Origin: Acidobacteriota bacterium
GTDB taxonomy: Bacteria > Acidobacteriota > Terriglobia > Terriglobales > Acidobacteriaceae
Direction of reading: 5' to 3'
DNA: 64,000 nucleotides
Assembly (NCBI GenBank): GCA_021792795.1
Contig: JAJYUB010000014.1
Coordinates: 1 to 64,000 of the forward strand
The translations under genes and the position numbers were made by a program. Position 1 is the stretch's first letter; every line of letters begins with the position of its first letter. The notes below the pieces were generated by a model. The model ran no database searches, had not been told where the DNA came from, and worked only from the letters and a program-made list of their open reading frames with translations. Below, in pieces: positions 1-8,650 of this stretch.

Positions 1-453
1 GCTTGAGGTGGTTTGAAACCTGCTCCTGCAAGCCGGTTCCGAGGGGCCTGCCCTCATCTTCAATGAAGCATTGCTTCCGCCTAAACTACAGCGGTCGCTT
101 CCGTAGCACACAGTACGCCGTGGCTTTTCCCAGGATGTCGCGCTCCATCTTCAAACGGGCATTTTCGGCCCGCAACTGCCGGATCTCGACCTGCTCAACG
201 GTCAGCTTCGACCCGCGACCGTTCGCCTTCAACTTCCCCGCCTTCTGATCCTGCACCCAGCGCCACAGCGTCTGTTCAACAACGCCAAGCGACCGTGCCG
301 CTGCCGCGACGCTCTGGCCGGACTCCACAAGCCGGATCGCTTCCAGCTTGAACTCGTACGTGTAAATCTTCCTCGGTATACGCTCCATCGGTAACGCTCC
401 TTCTCGATCTTCGCAGAGCGCTATATGAGGTACGTTTTACGGGGGCAAGGTCA
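1..453 (-). mobile_element. IS3-family insertion sequence, partial (right part only)
   Basis: The element holds an IS3-type OrfA reading leftwards. Its outer end is placed at about 453 because the minus strand there reads TGACCTTGCCCCCGTAAAAC, a TGA-starting tip typical of this family, and because the reading frame of the neighbouring gene is open exactly up to that point. The OrfB (DDE) part would lie at positions 1-85 and beyond. The 85 bases visible do not read as a normal OrfB start in any frame, so the element may be defective or interrupted again just left of the window. The far inverted repeat and target duplication cannot be seen. Confidence 0.75.
86..388 (-). CDS. IS3-family transposase OrfA (helix-turn-helix protein)
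   Basis: This 100-residue protein is the DNA-binding first product of an IS3-type element. Residues 8-55 form the transposase_8 helix-turn-helix (YEFKLEAIRLVESGQS, then TLWRWV), and residues 65-92 form the leucine-zipper segment with the family motif QLRAENARLKMERDILGKA. IS3 OrfA is normally about 90-110 residues and is joined to OrfB by a -1 frameshift near this motif. A GGAAAAG run is present at the right place, but the -1 frame closes after some 16 codons, so production of a full OrfAB fusion is doubtful. Confidence 0.88.
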   Translation of the reverse strand: MERIPRKIYTYEFKLEAIRLVESGQSVAAAARSLGVVEQTLWRWVQDQKAGKLKANGRGSKLTVEQVEIRQLRAENARLKMERDILGKATAYCVLRKRPL

Positions 454-984
454 GTTGGGCTATTTTGGCCCGCATGTATCATTACGCTTGCTGTTTTTGT
501 AGCTCAGGATCACCGGAAGCGCGGGATGATATCCGGCGCAATTGTTTTCATGTCCCTGGCGATTCTACTGTCTGGTGTCCAAACAGTAATACGAATGAGA
601 CAGTCTGCAATCTTTAGTGGCAAGACACATGGTTGGTATTCGTCGGCAGAGTATGGGACTGCAAGGGAATTGGCTGCCCACGGGGTCACTCCCGGAAGCG
701 TTGTGTCATGTTATCGGGCTTGCAACACGGGGCCATATTGGGCCCGCCTCGCAGGCGTGCGGATCACTTCAGAAATCTACGATCCGAAATATATGTCGGA
801 TGCGGAGGACGGAAACAGCTCCTGGAGTAAATTGCCGAATAAGGCAGGGATTTTTCAGGCCTTGAAGGCTACAGGTTCAAAGGGACTGATCGGACTATTT
901 GAGCAGACTCCCGCCGCCGACGAGGGCTGGGAACACTTGGAAGGCATGTATTACTTCCACCGGCTGTCAACAAAATCCCCTTAG
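454..984 (+). pseudogene. C-terminal remnant of a polytopic membrane protein, cut by the IS3 element
   Basis: The frame is open without a start codon from the IS edge at 454. It reads two hydrophobic segments (VGLFWPACIITLAVFVA, then ISGAIVFMSLAILLSGVQ) and a soluble tail of about 125 residues. The first in-frame ATG (526) lies between the two membrane segments and has no Shine-Dalgarno sequence, which makes an independent gene unlikely. A membrane bundle ending in a soluble domain with an ARLAGVRITSEIY-like stretch and a C-terminal YYFHRL resembles polytopic glycosyltransferase-type proteins of Acidobacteriota, but this family call is a guess. The N-terminal half, if it survives, should lie left of the window on the other side of the IS. 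Confidence 0.7.
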
Positions 985-1022
985 CCGGCGGTCGAGTGGA
1001 CCCTGGCACCCTATGGCCGAGG

Positions 1023-1376
1023 TCAGCCGGCATCCCCGGATTTGTCCGTCGGGTCGGGGCCATTCGGTTCTTGAGTGATCCGAATGCGCAGCGAGCTTAG
1101 AAAATTCAGGTCCTGCGGGGTGAACGGTCCGGATTCGGGAGTGTCCGCAGGCGTGCTCGCCGCCGGCTCCTGGGTGGCCTCATTCAACCCGATGGTTGCC
1201 TCCAGCACCAGCATGACCTCAAAGCCTTCGGCGCGGATATTGCGCACCACTCCGGCGATTTGATCGGATTCAGCAACGGTCTCGTGGATGGCTTCGCCCA
1301 GTTGCTCAATGAGGTTGCGTATCTTGCGGTCCAATTCAGCCTCCCCGCGCCGGAACGGTCGCGTTTTTCTTACCAT
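1023..1376 (-). CDS. conserved hypothetical protein, small and soluble
   Basis: A 117-residue protein of unknown function. After a basic start (MVRKTRPFRRGE) comes a predicted helix (residues about 15-45, DRKIRNLIEQLGEAIHETVAE), then an alpha/beta-looking stretch (IRAEGFEVMLVLEATIGL), then an acidic Pro/Ser/Thr-rich tail. There are no cysteines in the chosen product and no membrane segment. I chose the ATG at 1376. An in-frame TTG at 1400 is possible but would add eight residues that look like non-coding sequence. The gene diverges from the next one, leaving only about 57 bases for both promoters. Confidence 0.6.
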   Translation of the reverse strand: MVRKTRPFRRGEAELDRKIRNLIEQLGEAIHETVAESDQIAGVVRNIRAEGFEVMLVLEATIGLNEATQEPAASTPADTPESGPFTPQDLNFLSSLRIRITQEPNGPDPTDKSGDAG

Positions 1377-1433
1377 ACTTTGGTTTCGACAAGAGGGCAA
1401 TGCCGTAGCGCGCGGCTGCTACACTTTTTCTGT

Positions 1434-1919
1434 GTGGATAAGGTTCGTCTAGGTCGAAGGCTTGGGATTGGCACCCGCCTGGCAGCGAAGGCCCTGCGCG
1501 AGCAGGCGCAGAAGGCGGCTTCCACTGGCACTGCACCGTCTTCAGCGCCAACTCCAGTGCAGCGGCCGCAGGCGGCACAAACCGCCGCTCCCACTCAGCC
1601 GCGTTCCAGGGCTACGCGCAAGGCAGTCTCCGGCGGCAACTTCATCCGGAACGCTGCCCGGGGCGGCCGCGGTTTCGGCCGCGCCTTCTGGAAACCGTTT
1701 TCCGCTGCCGGCCGCGCACTATGGCATGAAGTGACCGGACTGTTCTTCGCGTTGTTTGCGCTGTTTTTTGCCCAGGGCCTGTGGCGCGTTCGCCATGCAT
1801 GGAGACTGGGGCCGGAACATCGGCACTTCGAGATCGATCTGGCGATGACAGTTTTGTTTCTCTATTTTTCTATCAGCGCGTTCGTCCACTCACGTCGGAC
1901 GCCGCACCAGGATTCTTGA
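1434..1919 (+). CDS. hypothetical protein with C-terminal membrane segments
   Basis: A 161-residue protein I do not recognise. The first 90 residues are Ala/Pro/Gln/Arg-rich and probably disordered (stretches such as [12 protein letters not shown]). The C-terminal half carries two hydrophobic segments ([15 protein letters not shown] and [16 protein letters not shown]) with basic flanks, so it is likely a small inner-membrane protein. The frame is open further upstream but that part overlaps the opposite gene. I prefer GTG 1434 because a TACACT -10-like box ends 8 bases before it, which would give an almost leaderless transcript. There is no clear Shine-Dalgarno sequence. The start remains uncertain. 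Confidence 0.5.
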   Translation: MDKVRLGRRLGIGTRLAAKALREQAQKAASTGTAPSSAPTPVQRPQAAQTAAPTQPRSRATRKAVSGGNFIRNAARGGRGFGRAFWKPFSAAGRALWHEVTGLFFALFALFFAQGLWRVRHAWRLGPEHRHFEIDLAMTVLFLYFSISAFVHSRRTPHQDS

Positions 1920-1956
1920 CTGCAGGTTGCACGCAGTCGCAAGGGGTCGTTGCGCA

Positions 1957-3600
1957 ATGCCAAGACGCTCCGCAGTCAAAGATCCAATGAGCGGTTCTCC
2001 GATTTCAGCCGCCTCCAGTTTCGCGATGGAACCCGTGTACGGACCCTCGATCGTGCAAGCGGTGAACACAGAGCGAACTGAAGCAGCGCCAACGGACCCG
2101 AACATCGGCTTTCCCGGCGAGTATCCCTACACCCGCGGCATTCAACCGACGATGTATCGCGGCCGGCTGTGGACCATGCGCCAGTATGCCGGCATGGGCG
2201 ACGCGGAGGAGAGCAATCGCCGCTACAAATTTCTGCTGGCCAGTGGAACGGCGGGACTGTCTGTCGCCTTTGACCTGCCGACGCAGATTGGCTATGACTC
2301 CGACGATCCCATGTCTCTGGGCGAAGTTGGCAAGGTCGGCGTCGCCATCGATTCCATTGAAGATATGGAGCGATTGTTCGCGGACATTCCGCTGGACAAA
2401 ATCTCCACGTCGATGACCATCAACTCGACGGCAAGCATTCTTCTCGCATTGTATGTCGCGGTGGCACGCCGCAAGGGGCTGGATATAAACAAGCTTTCCG
2501 GGACCGTTCAAAACGACATTTTGAAGGAATATATTGCGCGCGGGACCTACATTTATCCCGTGGCGCACGCCATGCGCCTCGTCACAGATATGTTTGCCTG
2601 GGCCAATCGGAATGTGCCGGAGTGGAACACGATTTCCATTTCCGGCTATCACATGCGGGAGGCCGGATCGACCGCGGTGCAGGAAGTTGCCTTTACCCTG
2701 GCGAATGGCAAGACCTACGTGCAGGCGGCGATCGATTCGGGCCTCGACATCGACCGGTTCGCGCCCCGGCTGTCGTTTTTCTTCAATGCGCACAGCAATT
2801 TTCTGGAAGAGGTGGCGAAGTTTCGCGCCGCGCGGCGCATGTGGGCGCGCATTATGCGAGAAGAATTCGGGGCGAAAAATCCGCGCTCATGGATGTTGCG
2901 CTTTCACACGCAAACCGCCGGTTCCACGCTGACCGCGCAACAGCCGGAGAACAACATTGTTCGCACCGCGGTGGAGGCGATGGCTGCCGTATTGGGTGGG
3001 ACGCAGTCGCTGCATACCAACGGCTACGATGAAGCGTTGGCGTTGCCGACGGAGCAAGCGGCGCGCACCGCGTTGCGCACCCAGCAGATTCTCGCCTATG
3101 AATCGGGAGTGGCCCAGACGGTCGACCCATTCGCCGGATCCTATTGCATTGAAGCGCTGACCGACGAAATTGAAAAGCGAGCTTCGGCGTATCTGGAAAA
3201 GATCGCCGCCATGGGCGGAATGCTTCGCGCCATCGAGCAGGGATTTGTGCAGCAGGAGATTCAAAACGCGGCCTATGAATTTCAACGGGCCGTCGATAGC
3301 GGTGACGCTATCATCGTCGGCGTCAATCGCTTCACGCTGGAAGGCGAGCCTGGGATTCCGCTGCAACACATGGACGAATCCCTGGAGCGCAAGCAGGTGG
3401 AGCGGGTGCGTGCGATGCGCGCGCGCCGTGACTCGATTCGATGGCAGGCCGCTTTGCAGGGTGTGGCGGATACCGCGCGGAGCGGGGAAAATCTGATGCC
3501 TGCGATTTTGGAAGCTGTAGAAAGCGATGCGACGGTGGGTGAAATCGCCGGGACCTTGCGAAAGATTTTCGGCGAATATCAAGAGACAGTGGTGATCTAA
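1957..3600 (+). CDS. methylmalonyl-CoA mutase family protein, catalytic (large) subunit without B12 domain
   Basis: Catalytic TIM-barrel of an adenosylcobalamin-dependent acyl-CoA mutase that interconverts methylmalonyl-CoA and succinyl-CoA. Family landmarks are intact: [20 protein letters not shown] at the N-terminus, [38 protein letters not shown] with the conserved His, and [17 protein letters not shown]. Tyr in TMRQYAG and Arg in ARGTYIYP match the two residues that favour methylmalonyl-CoA; isobutyryl- and hydroxyisobutyryl-CoA mutases change them. At 547 residues it ends before the cobalamin-binding domain, so a separate small subunit must exist elsewhere. None is in this window. ATG 1957 was chosen over 1927 and 1987 because AAGGGG lies 10 bases upstream. 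Confidence 0.93.
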   Translation: MPRRSAVKDPMSGSPISAASSFAMEPVYGPSIVQAVNTERTEAAPTDPNIGFPGEYPYTRGIQPTMYRGRLWTMRQYAGMGDAEESNRRYKFLLASGTAGLSVAFDLPTQIGYDSDDPMSLGEVGKVGVAIDSIEDMERLFADIPLDKISTSMTINSTASILLALYVAVARRKGLDINKLSGTVQNDILKEYIARGTYIYPVAHAMRLVTDMFAWANRNVPEWNTISISGYHMREAGSTAVQEVAFTLANGKTYVQAAIDSGLDIDRFAPRLSFFFNAHSNFLEEVAKFRAARRMWARIMREEFGAKNPRSWMLRFHTQTAGSTLTAQQPENNIVRTAVEAMAAVLGGTQSLHTNGYDEALALPTEQAARTALRTQQILAYESGVAQTVDPFAGSYCIEALTDEIEKRASAYLEKIAAMGGMLRAIEQGFVQQEIQNAAYEFQRAVDSGDAIIVGVNRFTLEGEPGIPLQHMDESLERKQVERVRAMRARRDSIRWQAALQGVADTARSGENLMPAILEAVESDATVGEIAGTLRKIFGEYQETVVI

Positions 3601-3664
3601 GACGGAATTGGGACGCCATTCCGGGCATCGCAGCGTGCGAATGGACATCCAGGGGGAGACACGC

Positions 3665-4318
3665 ATGAGAATGCACAAAGATTCCGTTGTGGTATCGGAG
3701 CGCGAAAGAAGCTGCTTCCCGGCCATGCTGGTGGGGCTTCTATTGGGCATCGTCGGTTTTGCCGTTTTCACCCGTGAAGCGAAGACGGGAATCTGGGGCC
3801 GATTGGCTGCCGTTGTGACGGGCAGAAGCCTGTCGATCGATACCTCTCTGCCGACCGTCGTTAACAAGATTCAGCGGCTCCAGCGCCTGGAAACCGTCAA
3901 CTACTCGATGGACAAGATCGTCGAAGGCGACCGTGAGAGTTCGATCCTGCCGGATTTTTTAGTGGGCGATAAGTTGCTGCTGGTCGTCCACGGGAATGTC
4001 ATCGCGGGAATCGATCTGGGTCAATTGACGACCAGCGACGTTCAAATTCAAGGGCAGGCCATTCAGGTGCATTTGCCATCGGCGCAGATTTTTGTCACCG
4101 CCCTCGACAATACAAAAACGCGCGTCTATTCCCGCACCACAGGACTACTGGTTCCGGAGGACCCCAACCTTGAAAGCCAGGTCCGCGCCCTGGCGCAGCA
4201 GCAAATCCAGCAGGCTGCGTTGGCCGACGGCATCCTGGCAATGGCCAATAAAAACGCTAGCGCGACAGTCGCCTCAATGTTGCTTGGTCTAGGCTTTCAG
4301 CAGGTGACCGTCAATTAA
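3665..4318 (+). CDS. DUF4230-type membrane-anchored protein
   Basis: A 217-residue protein with an N-terminal membrane anchor (residues about 17-35, FPAMLVGLLLGIVGFAVF) and an extracytoplasmic domain. It fits the DUF4230 pattern: a segment of the form VNKIQRLQRLETVNYSMDK, then DKLLLVVHGNVIAGIDL, then a C-terminal helix rich in Gln/Ala (AQQQIQQAALADGI) and a final small strand. The function of this family is not known. ATG 3665 follows a GGGGGAG ribosome site by 6 bases. The gene lies 64 bases after the mutase gene on the same strand and may be cotranscribed with it, though no functional link is obvious. Confidence 0.78.
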   Translation: MRMHKDSVVVSERERSCFPAMLVGLLLGIVGFAVFTREAKTGIWGRLAAVVTGRSLSIDTSLPTVVNKIQRLQRLETVNYSMDKIVEGDRESSILPDFLVGDKLLLVVHGNVIAGIDLGQLTTSDVQIQGQAIQVHLPSAQIFVTALDNTKTRVYSRTTGLLVPEDPNLESQVRALAQQQIQQAALADGILAMANKNASATVASMLLGLGFQQVTVN

Positions 4319-4371
4319 GGAGCTAGGGAACAGTCCGTCCCCACAACCGCCTCGCATTGTGTTCTTATAAA

Positions 4372-5205
4372 ATGGTGGGCAATCCAGGCAATCACGAGTT
4401 TGAGATTGGCAATGTGCAGGTCGGCTCCGGCCAACTTTTTCTGATTGCCGGCCCGTGCGTCATCGAAAGTGAAACGCATGTCCGCGCCATGGCCGACGCC
4501 ATCCAGCGCATCGCCGGCGATCTGAGGATTCCGTACATCTTCAAAGCCAGCTATGACAAGGCGAATCGCACCTCGGTAAAAAGCTTTCGCGGGCCAGGTC
4601 TGGAAGAAGGCTGCAGAATCTTGCGGCGTCTTGCGCAAGCCACCGGCTTGCCCGTGCTGACCGATGTGCATGACGCGCACGACTGCGACCGGGTTGCGGA
4701 AGATGTCGACGTGCTGCAGATCCCCGCATTCCTGTGTCGGCAAACGGACCTGCTGGTGGCCGCCGCGCAGACGGGCCGCGCGGTGAACGTGAAGAAAGGG
4801 CAGTTCGTTTCCCCGTGGGATATGCGGCACGCGGTCGAGAAAATCCATTCGACCAGCAACCATGCGCGCGTATTTTTGACCGAACGCGGCGCCAGCTTCG
4901 GCTACAACAATCTTGTGGTCGATATGCGCTCGCTGGCGGTGATGCGAAAGTACGCGCCCGTCGTGTTCGATGGCACGCATTCCGTGCAAACGCCCTCCGC
5001 GCAAGATGGGGTCAGCGGCGGCCAGCCGGAATTTATTCCGGTGCTGACACGGGCGGCCGTGGCCGCGGGCGTGGATGGAATTTTTTTAGAGGTCCACGAC
5101 GACCCGGCCCGTGCAAAGTCTGATGGCGCCAACGCGCTGGACCTGAAGCAATTGAAACCGCTGCTGGAAACTCTGCTGGCGATTCACAGCGCTACCCGCG
5201 CATAG
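4372..5205 (+). CDS. kdsA: 3-deoxy-8-phosphooctulonate synthase (KDO-8-P synthase)
   Basis: Condenses phosphoenolpyruvate with arabinose 5-phosphate to KDO 8-phosphate, the committed step for the LPS inner-core sugar. At 277 residues it has the usual length and carries LIAGPCVIES (residues 24-33), FKASYDKANRTS, LPVLTDVH, LQIPAFLCRQTDLL, NVKKGQF, LTERGASFGYNNLVVDMR, and the KDO8PS-specific HSVQTPSAQDGVSGGQ loop. Cys29 in AGPC is the metal ligand of the metal-dependent class; metal-independent enzymes such as that of E. coli have Asn there. The ATG at 4372 was taken as start; a TTG five codons earlier is possible. kdsB for the next pathway branch is 46 kb away. Confidence 0.95.
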   Translation: MVGNPGNHEFEIGNVQVGSGQLFLIAGPCVIESETHVRAMADAIQRIAGDLRIPYIFKASYDKANRTSVKSFRGPGLEEGCRILRRLAQATGLPVLTDVHDAHDCDRVAEDVDVLQIPAFLCRQTDLLVAAAQTGRAVNVKKGQFVSPWDMRHAVEKIHSTSNHARVFLTERGASFGYNNLVVDMRSLAVMRKYAPVVFDGTHSVQTPSAQDGVSGGQPEFIPVLTRAAVAAGVDGIFLEVHDDPARAKSDGANALDLKQLKPLLETLLAIHSATRA

Positions 5206-5255
5206 GCGACCTCGGTGCTATTGCCGCAGATCGAACCGAGCGCAGCCCGTACACT

Positions 5256-6380
5256 TTATCTCGCCTGCGGCAGTTGCGGTTGCATCTCGGTGAATCCGGC
5301 AGGCACGGCAAATTTTCCCGAATCGATCGGCGCCGATGAAAACGCCGTCAACTCCGTCGTAGATTCCATCAGCACTGTCGCAGTCGGCGTCTGCTGCGTC
5401 GTGGTCGAATCATCGGGCGGTGGAGGCGGTTGTTTTTTGTGTCCGAAACCGCCAAATCCGAAGCCGCCCAGTCCGAAGCCGCCCAATTTGCTTGCAATCG
5501 CGGAGGATGCCGACTGCTGCGCCACGTCTTTCGCAGAAGGCATCTGCGGACCCGATGGGCTCGGCGGCAGTGGAGCTTCGCTGGCCGCAGGTAGAGGTTG
5601 TCCGTTCGCCGTCGCACCCATGCGCATAATCTGCTCAACCGGAATCCCCTTCAACGTCGACATCTCTTTGACCATGGCGGACATTCCCTGGGCCGCAGCC
5701 GGCTGCATTGCTGCGAGTGAGGCCGATACACCATTGCCAGTGAAGACATCGCCCATTTTTGCTGCGTATTTCTTTTGAAATTCGCGCAGTTCATCATAGC
5801 CGGAAATCTCAGGCGCCATCCACATGTCATTGGTGATCGCGAACGCGCCCTGCTGTCCGTTTGTCGTGTCGGTGCCGATCATTTCCATTGTCAGGATCGA
5901 CTCGTTGGCGCCGACTCCGCTCACCTGCTTGGTTACACCCGTATTGCGCACGTTCACCTTGAAACTGAGCTGTACATTATCCGGCTTTTGTTGCGGTGCT
6001 GGGGTAGCGGCCTGCTGTTTCGCTTGCTGCGCCTTCGCCTGCGCGACGGCTTGTTGGAACTGCTGGCGCATCTGCTCGAAGGTCATTTGCGTGTAGGTGC
6101 GCTTTTCCAGATCGACGTTTGTAATGGTTTCCTTGTCGAGATCGACGATCTCGATCGATTGCGCATCCATGCGGGCCATGCGGTTGCCCTGCACGTAGAC
6201 GCTGGAGACAATCGGCGCACCAATGTCTTTTGCCTGGCGACTGAAGCGGCCCGCAAACTTCATCATGCCCAGCATGGAGCCGCCGGTGATTTGCGTCGTT
6301 TCCTGATATTGGAAATCGCCCAGCGCAGCGGTGGGAAGCAGCAGACTCAAGCCTAGCGCGCCATATTGAAATCGCTTCAT
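5256..6380 (-). CDS. secreted protein of unknown function, DUF4412-like, with Gly- and Pro-rich tail
   Basis: A 374-residue exported protein. Residues 1-21 form a Sec signal peptide ending in ALGD. The body (about 22-250) alternates beta strands and an amphipathic Gln/Ala-rich helix (QQFQQAVAQAKAQQAKQQAA) and contains paired phrases on 'who/what was set' type strands (VSSVYVQGNRMARMD, IVDLDKETITNVDLEKRTY) seen in DUF4412-type lipoprotein-like proteins. A short glycine repeat (LGGFGLGGFGFGGFGHKK) is followed by six prolines and a threonine-rich linker. Convergent with kdsA. Its start is supported by AGGAGGG (minus strand) just before the ATG. No enzyme motif was found. Confidence 0.72.
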   Translation of the reverse strand: MKRFQYGALGLSLLLPTAALGDFQYQETTQITGGSMLGMMKFAGRFSRQAKDIGAPIVSSVYVQGNRMARMDAQSIEIVDLDKETITNVDLEKRTYTQMTFEQMRQQFQQAVAQAKAQQAKQQAATPAPQQKPDNVQLSFKVNVRNTGVTKQVSGVGANESILTMEMIGTDTTNGQQGAFAITNDMWMAPEISGYDELREFQKKYAAKMGDVFTGNGVSASLAAMQPAAAQGMSAMVKEMSTLKGIPVEQIMRMGATANGQPLPAASEAPLPPSPSGPQMPSAKDVAQQSASSAIASKLGGFGLGGFGFGGFGHKKQPPPPPDDSTTTQQTPTATVLMESTTELTAFSSAPIDSGKFAVPAGFTEMQPQLPQAR

Positions 6381-6494
6381 AAGCCCTCCTTGGGTACAAA
6401 TCGAAATAGGGAGGGGTATCCTCGGGGAGGGCGCGGATTGCGCTAATTTACGCCGACCCGGGCAGATTGTCTATTGGGATAGGGGGCTGTGTCG

Positions 6495-7867
6495 TTAGCA
6501 GATGATATGTCCGGGTGAGGTAGCAAGTGAAGTGTCCGCATAGCGGGCGGCGAGGATGGTTCCGTGCAGAGAAGCGTGGAGAGCTATCCGAGGGCCGCGG
6601 TGGAGCGGGCGATGAAGGTACAGGAAGTGATTTTGCGGGCGATGGCGCGGAAGATCGCGTGGTGGCAGGCGGCGGAGATCATCGGCATCAGCGACCGGCA
6701 GATGCGGCGATGGCGGGAGCGATATGAGGAGCACGGCTACGACGGACTGATGGACCGGCGGCGGGGGCGGAGCAGGTGCTGGGGCTTTACCGGGAGCGGT
6801 ATTTCGATCTGAACGCGCGCCATTTTCATGAGAAGTTGAGCGAGGAGCACGGGATCGGGTTGAGCTACACCTGGGTGAAGCAGGCATTGCAAGGGGCGGG
6901 AGCGGAAGCGGGGCGTACACCGCAAGCGGCGCGAGCGCCAGCCGTTGGCTGGGATGCTGCTGCACATCGACGGCAGCCGCCACCAGTGGTTTCAGGATGA
7001 GCGCTGGTACGACCTGATCGTGATTCTGGACGACGCCACCAGCGAGATTTACTACGCGCAACTGGTGGAGGAGGAATCGAGCATGACGGTGATGGCCGGG
7101 TTGCGGGAAGTCGTCGAGCGCAAAGGCCTGTTCTGCGCGCTGTACTCGGACCGGGGCAGCCATTTCCGGCTGACCCCGAAGGCGGGCGGCAAGGTCGATC
7201 CGCACCGGCTGGCCCAGGTGGGCCGGACGCTGCGGGAGTTGGGCGTGCAGATGATTCCGGCCTATTCGCCGCAGGCGCGGGGGCGCTCGGAGCGCAGCTT
7301 CGGCACCTGGCGAGGGCGGCTGCCCCAGGAACTGAGGCTGCGCGGAATCGCCACCCTGGAAGCAGCCAACCGCTTTCTGCGGCAGGAATATATCGCCGAG
7401 TTCAACCGCCGCTTCCAGGTGTCCGCGGCACAGCGCGGGAGCGCATTCGTTGCCTGCCCGCGCAAGGACCTGGACCTGGTCTTTTCGTTGCGGTTCGAGC
7501 GCGCGGTCAACAAGGACAACACCGTCAGCTTTCAGAATATGGCCTTGCAGATCGAGCCGGTCGCATGGCGCGGCACCCTGGCCGGATGCCAGATCGCGGT
7601 GCACCAACATCTGGACGGAACTTTGAGTCTGACTTACGGGCCCCACCGGCTGGGCCGTTACACGGCTCAGGGCAGCAGGATCGAACCAGCAGCAAACGCC
7701 AAAGCAACGGCCGGGAGGATGGAAAAGACGGCGGTAAAGCCGCCTTGGAAATCGCTGCGCGATTCCCACTTTCCCACCCTCCCGGCGGCTGCGGAATTAT
7801 GAGGAAGAAGAAAACACAAAACCGGACATTTCACTTGCTAAGAAAACCGGACATTTTAATTTGCTAA
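6495..7867 (+). mobile_element. ISNCY-like insertion sequence, decayed, with doubled terminal repeats
   Basis: Both ends carry two copies of the same roughly 20-base unit in inverted orientation. Left: TTAGCAGATGATATGTCCGG at 6495-6514 and TAGCAAGTGAAGTGTCCG at 6521-6538. Right (as read inwards on the minus strand): TTAGCAAATTAAAATGTCCG and TTAGCAAGTGAAATGTCCGG, within 7822-7867. Only one transposase gene lies between, and it is frameshifted. No convincing target duplication was found, which agrees with an old copy. Related intact elements, if present in the genome, could still move it because the ends are well preserved. Confidence 0.85.
6564..7802 (+). pseudogene. ISNCY-family transposase, broken by two frameshifts
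   Basis: Three frames must be joined to rebuild the protein. Frame one (6564 to about 6767) has the N-terminal helix-turn-helix (WWQAAEIIGISDRQMRRWRERY). Frame two (about 6773 to 6900) continues with LGLYRERYFDLNARHFHEKL. Frame three (about 6905 to 7802) holds the integrase-like core with LLHIDGSRHQWF, LIVILDDATSEIYY, ALYSDRGSHF and the RGRSERSFGTW stretch. The first joint also appears to lack about 14 codons between MDRRRG and VLGLY. The acidic residues of the DDE-type core in the last frame look intact, so the loss of function comes from the N-terminal breaks. Confidence 0.87.
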
Positions 7868-8143
7868 GAACACTGGCACTCTGGCGGGGCGGGAAAGGGA
7901 AGCACTTTTTTTGAATTGTCTTCTGGGACGAAAACTCATGTCATTGCGCCAACAAAAGGAGTGGCCTGGGGCGAGTAAATTCGCCAATGACATGCGGCGA
8001 TCGCGGATGGGTATCGATATGCCAGCGAGAGGCGGAGGGTTTTGAGGGCTTGCAACATGCGCAAGAGTTCCAGCCGGACGCGGTCACGCAGATGGACAGG
8101 CCCTTGCGTAACAGCAGGAGGCGATCGACGAAGGCAATCGACT
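7868..8143. other. non-coding stretch with two palindromes
   Basis: I see no credible gene between the IS and the next gene. It contains a 10-base inverted repeat, CATGTCATTG at 7937-7946 and CAATGACATG at 7985-7994, enclosing a smaller one, GGCGA/TCGCC at 7970-7985. The arrangement could be a relic of IS insertion or a structured transcript end. Confidence 0.4.
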
Positions 8144-8650
8144 TTAGTGCCCGTGGATGGCCTGCACCAGCTTGAGGACGAACATCAACGTCAGCAGAAA
8201 CAGGGCGGCGACAGCGGAGTTGCGCACCCAGCCGGCCATGGCGCGCACCTGATCGGCCAGGTCCAGTTGATCTTCGGAGAGGTTCGTCAAAGAGTGATTC
8301 AGTTCCGACGCGTGCTCTTCGAGCTTTTCCAGCCGGCGCTGCTGTTCTTCAATCGCAGGGGTCACATCCACTTGCGCCGCCTGGATGGCGGCGAGGTGCT
8401 GCTTCAGTTCGCTGCGTAGATCGTTTCTGAGGTCAGCGCTCAGTGTCATCAGACCGGGAGCTACAGCAGCTTCGCGTTTCGGGCCCACCATCCGGTCCAC
8501 CAATGGGATCATCCAGGCAAGATAGGGAAGCATGTCCCCACAAATTCGCAAAACTCGACGTACCATAGGATCTTTGTCCACCGGTCGGCGGGTATCGACG
8601 AGTTCGGTCCGCTGTTCGGTGTCTCCTCTCTTCATCGGCACTTTAAACAT
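8144..8650 (-). CDS. hypothetical protein with coiled coil and C-terminal membrane anchor
   Basis: A 168-residue protein of unknown function. Residues about 85-140 are a predicted coiled coil (LRNDLRSELKQHLAAIQ, then IEEQQRRLEKLEEHASELNHS). Residues about 143-165 form one transmembrane helix (SAVAALFLLTLMFVLKLVQA), so the bulk of the protein is probably cytoplasmic and tail-anchored. The ATG at 8650 overlaps the last codons of the upstream aroDE gene by 8 bases (GATGTTTAA is shared), which indicates translational coupling. A longer start at 8686 would lie deep inside aroDE and is less likely. Confidence 0.65.
   Translation of the reverse strand: MFKVPMKRGDTEQRTELVDTRRPVDKDPMVRRVLRICGDMLPYLAWMIPLVDRMVGPKREAAVAPGLMTLSADLRNDLRSELKQHLAAIQAAQVDVTPAIEEQQRRLEKLEEHASELNHSLTNLSEDQLDLADQVRAMAGWVRNSAVAALFLLTLMFVLKLVQAIHGH

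Noticed and set aside
3-248. Open frame on the plus strand across the IS3 end
   Set aside because: It lies opposite OrfA, has no ribosome site and no protein-like composition.
2005-2793. Long minus-strand frame inside the methylmalonyl-CoA mutase gene
   Set aside because: It is the mirror of a highly conserved gene in GC-rich DNA; its translation is Arg/His-rich and resembles no family.
5215-5778. 187-residue frame opposite the secreted Gly/Pro-rich gene
   Set aside because: Its Pro/Cys-rich repeats are only the reverse reading of the glycine repeat and Pro run of the real gene.
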